The notes: a model not told the origin generated them from the sequence alone. DNA of 64,000 bases from Parvibaculum sp. (GCA_031291615.1 JARLIS010000031.1:1-64000), one strand, 5' to 3'. Shown: positions 16,995-26,100, counted from the stretch's first letter. Translations and numbers: made by a program.

Positions 16995-17786
16995 ATGATC
17001 GCGCCTGTGAAACCGACAAGAAGAACATCGCGGGATTCGGGGCGTAAGCGGACAGGTGCTGCGGAGCGAGGCGGATTCCGGCCGCCATGGCGCGGACGGC
17101 CGCGTATCCGCCGCAAGGGTCTCTATCGCTGGCTGGGAAATCTGGTGCTGATCGCATTCGTCGCGCCGGCGCTTCTCATTCTTCTCTATCGGGTCGTACC
17201 GCCGCCGGCGACGCCGCTGATGCTCATCCGCGCAGTGGAAGGGCGCGGCATCGACAAGCAATGGGTTCCGCTCGACGAGATATCGCCCTACCTCCAGCGT
17301 GCGGTCATTGCGTCGGAGGATGCGAAGTTCTGCACGCATCACGGCTTCGACTGGGACGCCGTCGACAATGCGATCGAGAGGCTTCAGAAGAAGCATCGCC
17401 GCGTGCTCGGGGCGAGCACGATCAGCATGCAGACATCGAAGAATCTCTTTCTCTGGCCGAGCCGGACCTTCATCCGCAAGGGGCTCGAAGCCTATCTGAC
17501 GGTATGGCTCGAAGCGCTGCTGCCGAAGCGCCGCATTCTGGAGCTCTATCTGAACGAGATCGAGTGGGGTCCGGGCATCTATGGCGCGGAGGCGGCGTCG
17601 CAACGATATTTCGGCATCGGCGCGGCGCGGCTGTCGCCTCATCAGGCGGCACTGCTCGCCGCGGTGCTGCCCAATCCCATCGACTGGCGTCCGGATCGTC
17701 CGGGGCCCTGGACGCAGGATCGCGCTTTCACCATCGAGGCGCGGCTCGGCGGCGTAACGCTCGGCAAGGGCACGCCCTGCCCGTGA
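16995..17786 (+). CDS. mtgA: Monofunctional biosynthetic peptidoglycan transglycosylase
   Basis: GT51 enzyme that polymerises lipid II into glycan strands at the outer face of the inner membrane. Of about 263 residues, the first 40 are basic, and one membrane anchor follows ([18 protein letters not shown]). The catalytic motifs are in order: [19 protein letters not shown] with the catalytic Glu, [36 protein letters not shown], and [19 protein letters not shown]. The start is uncertain: GTG 16965, ATG 16995 and GTG 17007 are all in frame and none has a strong ribosome-binding site. Confidence 0.92.
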   Translation: MIAPVKPTRRTSRDSGRKRTGAAERGGFRPPWRGRPRIRRKGLYRWLGNLVLIAFVAPALLILLYRVVPPPATPLMLIRAVEGRGIDKQWVPLDEISPYLQRAVIASEDAKFCTHHGFDWDAVDNAIERLQKKHRRVLGASTISMQTSKNLFLWPSRTFIRKGLEAYLTVWLEALLPKRRILELYLNEIEWGPGIYGAEAASQRYFGIGAARLSPHQAALLAAVLPNPIDWRPDRPGPWTQDRAFTIEARLGGVTLGKGTPCP

Positions 17787-17796
17787 ACCGCGCCGA

Positions 17797-18219
17797 TCAG
17801 GCGGGAAGCGAAGCGCGGTTGGCGGCGGCGAGGGCGCAAAGCTCGGCGCTGGTGCGCGAGATCTGCCATCCCGACACATCGACCATGTCGCCATGCTCGA
17901 AATCGTGGCGGATGCGGGCGGCGAGCGCGGCCCGCATTTCCTCCGGCGCGGCGCCCGGGTGCCAGCCATGGGCGCGCAGGCGCTTTGCGATCTTGTGGGC
18001 GAGGGCCTGTGTGTTGGGTTCGCGGCCGGCGGCTTCGACCCAGCGCTGGCCGATTTCGGCGGCGCCTTGCGGGTCGGACAGCATGGAAATCAGGTCATCG
18101 GCGACGGTGCCGCTTTCATGTTCGATGAAGGCGAGCGAGCCTGGCAGCGCGGCTGCGGCCGCGGCGACGCCGCCGAGGATCAGCATATGGCGGCGTGAGA
18201 TCGAGCGCGGAAGGGCCAT
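17797..18219 (-). CDS. Tat-exported small subunit of a GMC-type dehydrogenase
   Basis: A 140-residue protein starting MALPRSISRRHMLILGGVAA, which has a twin-arginine motif (SRRHMLI) and a hydrophobic stretch. The rest is helical (ISMLSDPQGAAEIGQRWVEA, TQALAHKIAKRLRAHGWHPG). It lies two bases after the stop of the GMC oxidoreductase gene. This is the plan of gluconate/sorbitol dehydrogenase small (gamma) subunits, which carry the Tat signal and export the folded FAD subunit with them. The assignment rests on size, signal and neighbour; sequence identity to a named family is unverified. Confidence 0.7.
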   Translation of the reverse strand: MALPRSISRRHMLILGGVAAAAAALPGSLAFIEHESGTVADDLISMLSDPQGAAEIGQRWVEAAGREPNTQALAHKIAKRLRAHGWHPGAAPEEMRAALAARIRHDFEHGDMVDVSGWQISRTSAELCALAAANRASLPA

Positions 18220-18221
18220 GC

Positions 18222-19760
18222 TCAGACTCCCTTCACGAAATGCTGCTGCACATGGTCGGCGAGGCGCAGCGCCAGCGCGACGATGGTGAGCGTCGGATTG
18301 ACGGTCGTCGACGTGGTGAAGACAGAGCTTCCGGCCACATAGAGGTTCGATATGCCGTGGACCTTGCAATTGGCGTCGACCACGCCCTTGCGCGGGTCGG
18401 CCGCCATGCGCGTCGTACCCATGTGGTGGTTGCCCCAGCCTTCGGCCTCGTCCCACTTGTCGCGGTCCTGGAAGAGGATGCGGACGCTGCCGTTGCCCCA
18501 GGCGCCGAAGGCGCGGGCGAGCGCCTCCATGTTGAGGCGCAGATTGGCGCGGTCGGCGGAGGAAAGGCGCCAGTCGAGCTTCGTCTGGTTGAGGCCGAGC
18601 GCGTCCTTGGCCGACGACAGGGTGACGCGGCTGTCGGGATTGGGCGATTGCTCGGTGGCGCAGCCCGAACCGTAGCGCATGCCGAGGAGCGGGCCGTCGG
18701 CGGCATCCGCGGTCGTCGAGTGAATGAGCTGGAGCAGGCCGGGTTCCATCGCGCGGGCGGGATCGGGATCCTTTTCCTCGACATCCTTGTCGGTGCGGAT
18801 TTCCTTGACCTGATACCAGGTCATGACCGTACCGAGGCGGCGGTTCTTGCGCAGATAGTCGTCGGAGAACATGAAGACGGCGCGGATATTGGTGCCGTTG
18901 AGCTTGGTGTAGGTCTTGTAATAGGGCGCGACGAGATCGGGCTTGGTCATCAGGATCTCGACCGGCCGGTCGATATGGGGATGCTCCATGAAGAAGCGCC
19001 CGACAAGGCCGCGGCCGTTGCCGAGGCCTTCCTTCTGGACGCTGTTCGACAGGAGCAGCATGCGCGCATTTTCGATACCGCCGGCGGCGAGGATGACGAG
19101 TTTCGGGCGGATTTCGAAGCGGCGGCCGGACAGTGTTCCGACACGAAGGCTTTCGACCGACGAGGCGTCTTCCGTCGGCACGATCTCCATCACGTTCGAA
19201 TGGAGATAGGTCTTCACATTCGGCGCCTTGGCGATTTCCTCGCGGTAGGTGACGCCGAAACGCAAGGGGGGGCTGTATTCGAAGAAGCGCGTCACCACCT
19301 CGCCGCCGGGCAGGTCGAGCGGCTTGTTCTTGCCGCCGTCCGACCAGGCATCGGCGTCGTTATAGGCGAAGGGGCCGACATGGGCGACGTCGTTGGCGCG
19401 GATGTAATAGGGATCGAGATCGGCGCGCGTGATCGGCCAGCCGGAATAGGGTACCCAGTCGCGCTGTTCGAAGTCGATGGGTTCGAAGGGGCGGCACCAT
19501 CCGCCCCAGTGATTGGTGGAGCCGCCGAAATAGCGCAGGCGCGACGTGTCGAGCGTATAGGGCACGCCGATGCTCTCGCCGTTGTAAAGCTCCTGGGTGT
19601 CGGGCTCGAAATCGAGGCCGCCGCTTTCGATGAGCGCGACGCTGGCGTCCGAACCCTTGAGGGCGCGCGCGATCGTGATGCCGGCCGCGCCCGCACCTAT
19701 GATCGCGATATCGGTCTCGATGACCGTTCCTTCGGGAACCTTGCGCCCGTCGATAAACAT
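18222..19760 (-). CDS. GMC-family FAD-dependent oxidoreductase (large subunit)
   Basis: A 512-residue FAD enzyme that oxidises an alcohol or sugar. The FAD motif GAGAAGITIARAL lies near residue 22, followed by ESGG at the end of beta-2. RYFGGSTNHWGGWCRPF forms the FAD-contact loop. VILAAGGIENARMLLLS is the GMC substrate-domain signature, and the C-terminal active-site region has GWGNHHMGTTRM and VNPTLTIVALALRLADH. It has no signal peptide of its own, consistent with co-export by the Tat subunit encoded next. No cytochrome c subunit gene is adjacent. The substrate is unknown. Confidence 0.88.
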   Translation of the reverse strand: MFIDGRKVPEGTVIETDIAIIGAGAAGITIARALKGSDASVALIESGGLDFEPDTQELYNGESIGVPYTLDTSRLRYFGGSTNHWGGWCRPFEPIDFEQRDWVPYSGWPITRADLDPYYIRANDVAHVGPFAYNDADAWSDGGKNKPLDLPGGEVVTRFFEYSPPLRFGVTYREEIAKAPNVKTYLHSNVMEIVPTEDASSVESLRVGTLSGRRFEIRPKLVILAAGGIENARMLLLSNSVQKEGLGNGRGLVGRFFMEHPHIDRPVEILMTKPDLVAPYYKTYTKLNGTNIRAVFMFSDDYLRKNRRLGTVMTWYQVKEIRTDKDVEEKDPDPARAMEPGLLQLIHSTTADAADGPLLGMRYGSGCATEQSPNPDSRVTLSSAKDALGLNQTKLDWRLSSADRANLRLNMEALARAFGAWGNGSVRILFQDRDKWDEAEGWGNHHMGTTRMAADPRKGVVDANCKVHGISNLYVAGSSVFTTSTTVNPTLTIVALALRLADHVQQHFVKGV

Positions 19761-20154
19761 CCGCTTCCTACTCCCAGACAGGTCGTCGGCCGGCCTTGGT
19801 AAAGTCTAAGTTCCAGTAAAACAGCATCACTGTCATAATTTTTTAAAAGCACGTCAATTTTACGGCTGGAAGGGGGATTTCCGGCGGCGGGCCGCGAGGT
19901 GGTTTCCCTCGGACGGCGCGGCTGCAATGTGCGGAATTATGGCCGAGTTTAGGGCTGGACCGGACCGAAGCCTATGTGTCAGGTTCTCCCCAAAGAAAAT
20001 TCCTCCCGATCAACGGGCAAACCTTTCGGCTAGGTACCTTGCAGGGCGCTTCGCCTCGAATCGGCAGATTACGAGGCGGCTCCGGTGCGCGGGCCTTGTC
20101 GGCACAGGCGGATGCTTGGCGAAGGGGGAGGACGCAATCTCACGGAGGACTGGC
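19761..20154. other. Divergent intergenic region between the GMC operon and the aldehyde dehydrogenase gene
   Basis: About 390 bases with an AT-rich core near 19800-19865 (ATAATTTTTTAAAAG) that probably holds the GMC promoter. I see no conserved small gene or riboswitch. An in-frame upstream extension of the aldehyde dehydrogenase ORF covers the right half but looks like non-coding sequence. Confidence 0.5.
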
Positions 20155-21585
20155 ATGACCGACTATCTGAAATTCTACATCGACGGCAAATGGGTCGACC
20201 CGGCGGAGCCCAAGACGCTCGACGTCATCAATCCGGCGACGGAAGAATCCATCGGCAAGATCAGCCTCGGCAGCAAGAAGGACGTCGACAAGGCCGTCGC
20301 CGCCGCCAAGGCCGCCTTCCCGAAATATTCGACGACGACCCGCCAGGAGCGCATCGAGCTTCTCCAGTCGATCATGGCCGTCTACCAGAAGCGCTATCCG
20401 GAAATCGCCGCGGCGATCACCGCCGAAATGGGCGCGCCGACGAAGCTCTCCATGCAGGCGCAGGCCGCGATGGGCATCGCGCACTTCAACACCAATCTCG
20501 AAATCCTCAAGACCTATGAGTTCGAGTACGACAAGGGCAATACGCATATCGTGCGCGAGCCGGTCGGCGTCTGCGCCTTCATCACGCCCTGGAACTGGCC
20601 GATCAACCAGATCGCCTGCAAGGTTGCGCCGGCGCTTGCCGTCGGTTGCACCATGGTGCTGAAGCCGTCGGAAGTCGCGCCGATCAACGCGATCCTCTTT
20701 GCCGAAGTGCTGCATGAGGCGGGCGTGCCGGCCGGCGTGTTCAACCTCGTGAACGGCGACGGCGTCGGCGTGGGTTCGCCGCTTTCGGCGCATCCCGATG
20801 TCGACATGGTGTCCTTCACCGGCTCGACGCGCGCGGCCGTTCTCGTTAGGAAGGCGGCCGCCGACACCGTCAAGCGCGTTGCGCTCGAACTCGGCGGCAA
20901 GTCGGCCAACATCGTTCTCGACGATGCCGACTTCAACAAGGCGATTGCCGGCGGCGTGGTCGGCATGATGTCGAATTCGGGCCAGTCCTGCAACGCGCCG
21001 ACGCGCATGCTCGTGCCGGCCAAGCGCCAGGACGAAGCCATCGCCATCGCCAAGGCCGCCATCGCGACCGTGAAGGCGGGCGATCCGACGGCGGAAGGCA
21101 CGACCATCGGTCCGGTCGTTTCCGACGTGCAGTACAACAAGATCCAGGCGCTCATCCAGAAGGGCATCGACGAAGGCGCGACGCTCGTCGCCGGCGGCGT
21201 CGGTCGTCCGGACGGCCTCAACAAGGGCTACTTTGTCCGTCCGACCGTCTTTGCCAATGTCAGCAATGACAAGACCATCGCGCGCGAGGAAATCTTCGGG
21301 CCGGTCCTCTCGATCCTTCCCTACAAGGACGAAGAAGACGCGATCCGCATCGCCAACGACACGGTCTACGGACTTTCCGGCTATGTGCAGTCGGGCAATA
21401 TCGACCATGCCCGCAAGGTCGCCTCGCGACTCCGCACCGGCAATGTGCACCTCAACGGCGCGGGCCCGGACCTCAACGCGCCCTTCGGCGGCTACAAGCA
21501 GTCGGGCAACGGACGCGAATGGGGCGAGTTCGGTTTCGAGGAATTCCTCGAAGTGAAGGCCGTGCTCGGCTTCAACGCCGCCTGA
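20155..21585 (+). CDS. NAD(P)-dependent aldehyde dehydrogenase
   Basis: A 476-residue ALDH-superfamily enzyme that oxidises aldehydes to acids. Landmarks: FITPWNWPINQIACKVAPAL with the oxyanion Asn, the VLKPSEVAP cofactor lysine, FTGSTRAAVLVRKAA, the general-base Glu in LELGGKSANIV, the catalytic Cys in NSGQSCNAPTRM, and EEIFGPVLSI. ATG 20155 is fixed by GGAGGA five bases upstream. It is divergent from the GMC dehydrogenase operon and could oxidise the aldehyde that enzyme makes (inference). A strong terminator follows. Confidence 0.95.
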   Translation: MTDYLKFYIDGKWVDPAEPKTLDVINPATEESIGKISLGSKKDVDKAVAAAKAAFPKYSTTTRQERIELLQSIMAVYQKRYPEIAAAITAEMGAPTKLSMQAQAAMGIAHFNTNLEILKTYEFEYDKGNTHIVREPVGVCAFITPWNWPINQIACKVAPALAVGCTMVLKPSEVAPINAILFAEVLHEAGVPAGVFNLVNGDGVGVGSPLSAHPDVDMVSFTGSTRAAVLVRKAAADTVKRVALELGGKSANIVLDDADFNKAIAGGVVGMMSNSGQSCNAPTRMLVPAKRQDEAIAIAKAAIATVKAGDPTAEGTTIGPVVSDVQYNKIQALIQKGIDEGATLVAGGVGRPDGLNKGYFVRPTVFANVSNDKTIAREEIFGPVLSILPYKDEEDAIRIANDTVYGLSGYVQSGNIDHARKVASRLRTGNVHLNGAGPDLNAPFGGYKQSGNGREWGEFGFEEFLEVKAVLGFNAA

Positions 21586-21609
21586 TCCGCCTAATACAAT
21601 CGACGACAG

Positions 21610-21640
21610 AACCGGCGCCTCGAAAGGGCGCCGGTTTTTC
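21610..21640 (+). terminator. Rho-independent terminator after the aldehyde dehydrogenase gene
   Basis: Perfect ten-base stem AACCGGCGCC / GGCGCCGGTT with a seven-base loop, followed by TTTC TTT. It stands 25 bases after the stop codon, between convergent genes. Confidence 0.9.
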
Positions 21641-21665
21641 TTTGCCTGCTATTTGCGGCGGCGTT

Positions 21666-22976
21666 CTAGCGGAAGATGTTCCGCGCGCGGGGTTCCTCGA
21701 CGAAGGCGAGCACGATCGCGAAGGAGGTTGCGAGCGTCAGCGCCGAAATCCAGAAGACGGCGGTGAAGTTGAAGGAATGCGCGATGAAGCCGCCGAGGAG
21801 CGGGCCCAGCGCATTCATGAAGGAGATCGCCGTGTTCATCATGGCGATCCGCATCGGCAGGTCTTCGCGGGTGCCGAATTCGAGGATCATGTTCTGCGTG
21901 CTGTTCTGGAAGCCGCCCTGGCCCGCGCCCAGTCCGGCGAAGACGGCGGCGAGCGCCCAGAGCGAACTCGTGTCGAGCAGCAGCACGGTCGACAGCGCCC
22001 AGGTGCCGATCGAGAGCAGGAAGACGATACGGTTGCCGACGCGGTCGGCAAGCGAACCCCAGATGAGGTTTGTGCCGGTCTGCGAAAGCAGGAAGGCGGT
22101 CGAGAGAATGCCGAGGTGGGAGCCCGACAGGCCGATCGCATGGCCCGCATAGATGACATAGAAGGGCACGGCGAGCGTGCCGAGCGCGGCGGCGGCCGAG
22201 GCGACGAAGAACCAGGAGAGTTCGCGGTCGGCGCGCAGGAGGCCCGGAATTTCGCGCATGCGCAGCGCGAAGCTCGTCCGCGCGCGCACTTCCGGCGGTT
22301 CCGGCTCACGCACCATCATCAGCATGGAGAGGCCGATGGAGGTGAGGATGAAGGCGGCGAGGAAGGTCGTCGCATAGCCGTTGCCCCAGGCATGGGCCTC
22401 GACGAAATATTTGCCGCCGATATAGGCGACGCCCGATGCGGTAAGACCGGCGGCGAAGTTGCGGAAGCCGGTGAGGCGGCCGCGCAGGCGCAGCGGGATC
22501 ACCTTGGCCATCAGATAGTTGAAGATGACCGACTGGATGCCGTTGAAGAGGCCGAACATCAGCAGGAAGACGCAGGCGAAAATGAGCGCCCAATGCGGCG
22601 GCAGGAAATAGGCGCTGAGCGAAAGGCCGAGCACGCCGCCGCGCATGCCCCAGCCGATGAGAAGCCCCATCGGCAGAACGCGCTTTCTGTGTTCGACAAG
22701 CGTGGCGCCGAGCGTCGATGAAAGCGCATTGCCCAGCCATTGCGAGGCGAGCGCGAGGCCGACGGCGAATTCAGAACCCGTCAGCAGATAGATATAGGCC
22801 GGAACGAAAGTCGGCGCGGTGACGAGGCGGAAGCCCGTCTGGCCGAGCAGGCCGTGAGCGAGATTGGCGGCGAAGTTTCGGCGAAGGTTCTTCTCGACCT
22901 CGGCATGGTAGGCCTCTTCGGCCGCGATGCGCTCGGGCGTCCAGTTCGTCGCCGCTTCTCCAAGCCCCCGTTCCAC
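21666..22976 (-). CDS. Major facilitator superfamily transporter
   Basis: A 436-residue inner-membrane permease with about 12 hydrophobic segments. The cytoplasmic N-terminus of about 35 residues is charged (TPERIAAEEAYHAEVEKNLR). Typical MFS marks are EHRKRVLPMGLLIGWGMRGG after TM2, a duplicate loop WGSLADRVGNRIVFLLSIG after TM8, and a central basic loop between TM6 and TM7. It resembles MFS permeases of unknown substrate. Convergent with the aldehyde dehydrogenase gene and downstream of rlmJ on the same strand, but separated by a hairpin. Confidence 0.85.
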   Translation of the reverse strand: MERGLGEAATNWTPERIAAEEAYHAEVEKNLRRNFAANLAHGLLGQTGFRLVTAPTFVPAYIYLLTGSEFAVGLALASQWLGNALSSTLGATLVEHRKRVLPMGLLIGWGMRGGVLGLSLSAYFLPPHWALIFACVFLLMFGLFNGIQSVIFNYLMAKVIPLRLRGRLTGFRNFAAGLTASGVAYIGGKYFVEAHAWGNGYATTFLAAFILTSIGLSMLMMVREPEPPEVRARTSFALRMREIPGLLRADRELSWFFVASAAAALGTLAVPFYVIYAGHAIGLSGSHLGILSTAFLLSQTGTNLIWGSLADRVGNRIVFLLSIGTWALSTVLLLDTSSLWALAAVFAGLGAGQGGFQNSTQNMILEFGTREDLPMRIAMMNTAISFMNALGPLLGGFIAHSFNFTAVFWISALTLATSFAIVLAFVEEPRARNIFR

Positions 22977-23041
22977 GTTTCGTTCCCTCGATGTCCGGGG
23001 ACTCGTTCCTGCGGTCCGGCCGGGGCGTCTTTATAGACCCG

Positions 23042-23070
23042 AAAATTGCATTGGGTGAGTGTGCAATTTT
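23042..23070. terminator. AT-rich hairpin between rlmJ and the MFS gene
   Basis: Perfect nine-base arms AAAATTGCA / TGCAATTTT with an 11-base loop, seven bases after the rlmJ stop. The low GC of the stem is unusual for a terminator here, so it may instead be an operator for the MFS gene, whose start is 65 bases downstream. Confidence 0.5.
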
Positions 23071-23076
23071 GAACAG

Positions 23077-23916
23077 TCAGGCTTTCAGCCATTCGACGCG
23101 GGCCCGCGCGCCGGGGCCTTGCGCGAGAAGGACGGCGAGCCAGGCGTAAAGCTCCTTCAGCGCGGCTTCGAGCGTCCAGGGCGGGTTGACGATGACGAGG
23201 CCCGCGCCCGAGAGGCGTGCGGCGTCTTCCGCGCCACGGATATGAAGCTCGGCCATCAGGGTTTTCGGCGGGCCGTCGCGTTCGAGCCGGTCGAGGAAGG
23301 CGCCCGACACGCTCGGGTCTTTCACCGGATACCAGACGAGATATGTGCCGCCCGCCCAGCGCGCCGTCGCTTCCATGAGGCCGTCGAAGACGCGGTCGAA
23401 TTCGTCGCGGGCTTCGAAGGGCGGGTCGATGAGGACGAGGCCGCGGCGCTCTTTCGGCGGCAGCATGGATTTCAGCGCCGTGTAGCCGTCCATTTCATGG
23501 ACCTTCACCTGCGGATCGCGGCGGAAGAGCGCGGAGAGGGCGGCGGCGTCTTCCGGGTGGAGTTCGCAGAAGGCGAGGCGGTCGCCGGGGCGGGCGAGCG
23601 TGCGGGCGATGAGCGGCGAGCCCGGATAGCGCATGGCGGCCGCGCCGTCGAAGCCGAGCGTCTTCAGCGCGGCGAGATAGGGCGCGAGCGCAGGATGGGG
23701 CGTTTCTTGCGCGAGCACGCGGGCGATGCCGTCGCGATACTCGCCGGTCTTCTGCGCTTCCTCGCCCGAAAGATCGGTTGCGCCCGTGCCCGCATGGGTG
23801 TCGAGAATGAAGAAGGGCTTTTCCTTCTGCTTCAGATATTCGACGGCGAGCGCGAGTGCCGCATGTTTCATCACATCGGCGAAGTTGCCGGCGTGGTAGG
23901 CGTGGCGATAGTTCAT
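23077..23916 (-). CDS. rlmJ: 23S rRNA (adenine(2030)-N(6))-methyltransferase
   Basis: SAM-dependent methylase that modifies A2030 of 23S rRNA. The 279 residues start MNYRHAYHAGNFADVMKHAA, which is diagnostic of RlmJ. The SAM site includes FILDTHAGTGATDLSG near residue 36 and LAFCELHPEDAAAL. The catalytic motif IV is LIDPPFEARDEF. The C-terminal IVNPPWTLEAALKELYAWL also matches. The start overlaps the stop of the upstream mgtC/DUF4010 gene by four bases, so they are cotranscribed. Confidence 0.95.
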   Translation of the reverse strand: MNYRHAYHAGNFADVMKHAALALAVEYLKQKEKPFFILDTHAGTGATDLSGEEAQKTGEYRDGIARVLAQETPHPALAPYLAALKTLGFDGAAAMRYPGSPLIARTLARPGDRLAFCELHPEDAAALSALFRRDPQVKVHEMDGYTALKSMLPPKERRGLVLIDPPFEARDEFDRVFDGLMEATARWAGGTYLVWYPVKDPSVSGAFLDRLERDGPPKTLMAELHIRGAEDAARLSGAGLVIVNPPWTLEAALKELYAWLAVLLAQGPGARARVEWLKA

Positions 23917-25232
23917 AGGCGTCCGAGCATGAAGAGGACGGAGAGCACGCCGCCCGCCGCCAGAAGGAAAAGCGCAAGCGCCGGCTTCAGGCCGACCTGC
24001 CGCCCGGCGAAGGCGAGCGTGTAGCTTCCCTTCAGGATGTTGTTCGAGGCGGCGGCGAGAAGGATGGCGGCGGCGGCGACGTCGAGATGGGTGGCATGCG
24101 CGGTGCCTTGCGCCATGGACAGCACGAAGGGGTCGACATCGGTGAAGCCCGACAGCACACCGAGCGCGAAGACGCCACTTTCGCCGAAATGCGCGCGCGC
24201 CCAGGCGACGGCAATCGAGAGCGCAATGAAAAGCGAGGCGAAGACGATCGCGGTCGAGATTTCGAGCGGATTGGTCGGCTCCTCTTTTTTCTCCGGCTGC
24301 CCGTCGGCCGAGGGGTCGCCCCTCCAGGCCAGATAGGCGCTGATCGCAAGGCCGAGAAGGCAGAGGACAGCGACGGAGGGCAGCAGCGCGAGCGCGAGCG
24401 GCAGGTTGAAGACCGCGACCACGGCCATGATGCGCAGGAACATCACGGCGGTCGAAAGGACGATGGCGGCCTGCATGCGCGCGGGCGAGGCCGTGCCGCG
24501 GGCGCGGCGCGACAGCACGACAGTCGTTGCCGTCGAGGAATAGAGGCCGCCAAGCGCCGCTGAGATGAGAACGCCATGGCTCGGCGCAATGAAACGCTGC
24601 ACGAGATAGCTCGCATAGGAAAGCGTCGAGACGGCGACGACGGCAAGCCAGACTTCATAGGGCGTGATGTCGGTGAGGGAGGTGACGGGCTCGTTCGGCA
24701 CCAGCGGCAGCACGATGCCGATGATGATGAGGAACTTGCCGAGGGTGACAAGCTCGCTCGAGCCGAGGCTTGCGGCCAGCGCATGAAGGCTTTCGCGGGC
24801 GCCGGTGAAGAGGACGGCGGCGACGGCGACGCTGACGGCGACCCAGAGCGGTTCGGCGAGCGTAATGGGACCGATGAGGAAGGCGAGAATGTTGCCGACC
24901 GGCGCCATGATGCCGGCGTCGAAGCGGGCATCGGCGGCTTCGGGCGCGCCCTCGCCGATCGGTTCGTTATGGCGGGTCGCCAGACGCTCGCGATAATAGA
25001 GCGAAAGCCATGCGCCGAGAATGGCAAGGCCGCCGAGGAGGAGAACCCCGTTCTCAGGTTCGAGCGCATAAAGCAGCGCGCCGGTGAGCGCGAGCAGCGG
25101 AAAGGTCCGCACGCCGCCCGGCGGCTTCATCTTGCTGCGCGCGAAATATTCCTCGAAGGCGAGGCCGAGGAAAAAGCCCAGCGCGAGAAGCACCGCGAGC
25201 CGCTCCGGCGAAAGGGCGAGCGCGGCGCTCAC
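23913..25232 (-). CDS. MgtC/DUF4010-type polytopic membrane protein
   Basis: A 439-residue membrane protein with about 12 hydrophobic segments. The N-terminal third fits the MgtC/SapB fold (LAVLLALGFFLGLAFEEYFA, RTFPLLALTGALLYAL). The remainder fits DUF4010 (ALGGLYSSTATTVVLSRRAR, GVLSGFTDVDPFVLSMAQ). Such proteins are linked to Mg2+ or stress physiology, but transport has not been shown. It overlaps ppk2 upstream and rlmJ downstream by four bases each. Confidence 0.82.
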   Translation of the reverse strand: MSAALALSPERLAVLLALGFFLGLAFEEYFARSKMKPPGGVRTFPLLALTGALLYALEPENGVLLLGGLAILGAWLSLYYRERLATRHNEPIGEGAPEAADARFDAGIMAPVGNILAFLIGPITLAEPLWVAVSVAVAAVLFTGARESLHALAASLGSSELVTLGKFLIIIGIVLPLVPNEPVTSLTDITPYEVWLAVVAVSTLSYASYLVQRFIAPSHGVLISAALGGLYSSTATTVVLSRRARGTASPARMQAAIVLSTAVMFLRIMAVVAVFNLPLALALLPSVAVLCLLGLAISAYLAWRGDPSADGQPEKKEEPTNPLEISTAIVFASLFIALSIAVAWARAHFGESGVFALGVLSGFTDVDPFVLSMAQGTAHATHLDVAAAAILLAAASNNILKGSYTLAFAGRQVGLKPALALFLLAAGGVLSVLFMLGRL

Positions 25233-26038
25233 GATGCGATGAGCCCGCTCTTGTAATGAGCGGCGTCGAAGGGAAAGACGATCTCGGGGTCCGGTACGGT
25301 GAGCTTCTGCTTGCGGCCGTCATAGTCGACGCGGTTCAGAATGTCGCGGATGATGTTGAGGCGCGCCTCGCGCTTGTCGTTGGCGCGAACGATGTGCCAT
25401 GGCGAATGCAGCGTGTGGGTGCGGGCGAACATGGCGTCGCGGGCCTTCGAATAGTCGTTCCAGTGTTTCAGCGCCGCGTCGTCCACCGGCGAGATCTTCC
25501 ATTGCTTCAGCGGGTCCTTGCGCCGTGCGGCCAGGCGCTTCTTCTGCTCGGACTTCGAGATGTCGAGATAATATTTGAGGAGCGTGATGTTGGCCCCGAT
25601 CAGCATTTCCTCGTAGGCGGTAACGGTCGACATGAAGCGCTCATATTCGTCCGCCGTGCAGAAGCCCATGACGCGCTCGACGCCGGCGCGGTTGTACCAG
25701 CTGCGGTTGAAGAGGACGATTTCGGCGGCAGCGGGCAGGTAGCGGCTGTAGCGCTGGAAATACCATTGCGAGGATTCGCGGTCGGACGGCTTGCTGAGGG
25801 CGACGACGCGCGTTTCGCGGGGGCTCATATGCTCGGTGATGCGCTTGATGGTGCCGTCCTTGCCGGCGCCGTCGCGGCCTTCGATGACGATCAGAAGCTT
25901 GCGGTTGTTGGCGATGACGTCCTTCTGGAGTTTCACCAGCTCGACCTGGAGGTCGTAGAGCGCCGTGCCATAGCCCTCGTCGCGTTCGTCTTCGAGAACG
26001 CGCTTTGCATTCTTGTTCGGCTTTTTCTTCTTTGCCAT
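25229..26038 (-). CDS. ppk2: Polyphosphate kinase 2 family protein
   Basis: Transfers phosphate between polyphosphate and nucleotides (PPK2 class I type, nucleoside diphosphates). The 269 residues have a basic start MAKKKKPNKNAKRV, Walker A VIEGRDGAGKDGTIKRITEH near residue 57, the lid region SQWYFQRYSRYLPAAAEIVL, and Walker B/active-site FNRSWYNRAGVERVMGF. The KRLAARRKDPLKQWKISP lysine/arginine patch follows. ATG 26038 follows GAGGA. It lies 62 bases after the anti-sigma gene on the same strand, so it may be read from the sigma factor promoter; an imperfect GC-rich hairpin in that gap could limit this. Confidence 0.93.
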   Translation of the reverse strand: MAKKKKPNKNAKRVLEDERDEGYGTALYDLQVELVKLQKDVIANNRKLLIVIEGRDGAGKDGTIKRITEHMSPRETRVVALSKPSDRESSQWYFQRYSRYLPAAAEIVLFNRSWYNRAGVERVMGFCTADEYERFMSTVTAYEEMLIGANITLLKYYLDISKSEQKKRLAARRKDPLKQWKISPVDDAALKHWNDYSKARDAMFARTHTLHSPWHIVRANDKREARLNIIRDILNRVDYDGRKQKLTVPDPEIVFPFDAAHYKSGLIAS

Positions 26039-26100
26039 ATCGTCCTCGTCTCGCCGCGCCCCACTTTGGAGACTAGCGCGTCTGCGGGGCGGGCGCGAGG

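Noticed and set aside
18195..19802. 535-codon plus-strand frame opposite the GMC oxidoreductase gene
   Set aside because: Antisense shadow; the GMC motifs and the Tat subunit lie on the minus strand.
19927..20154. In-frame N-terminal extension of the aldehyde dehydrogenase
   Set aside because: GGAGGA just before ATG 20155 and the family N-terminus at MTDYLKFYIDGKWV fix the start; the extension has non-coding composition.
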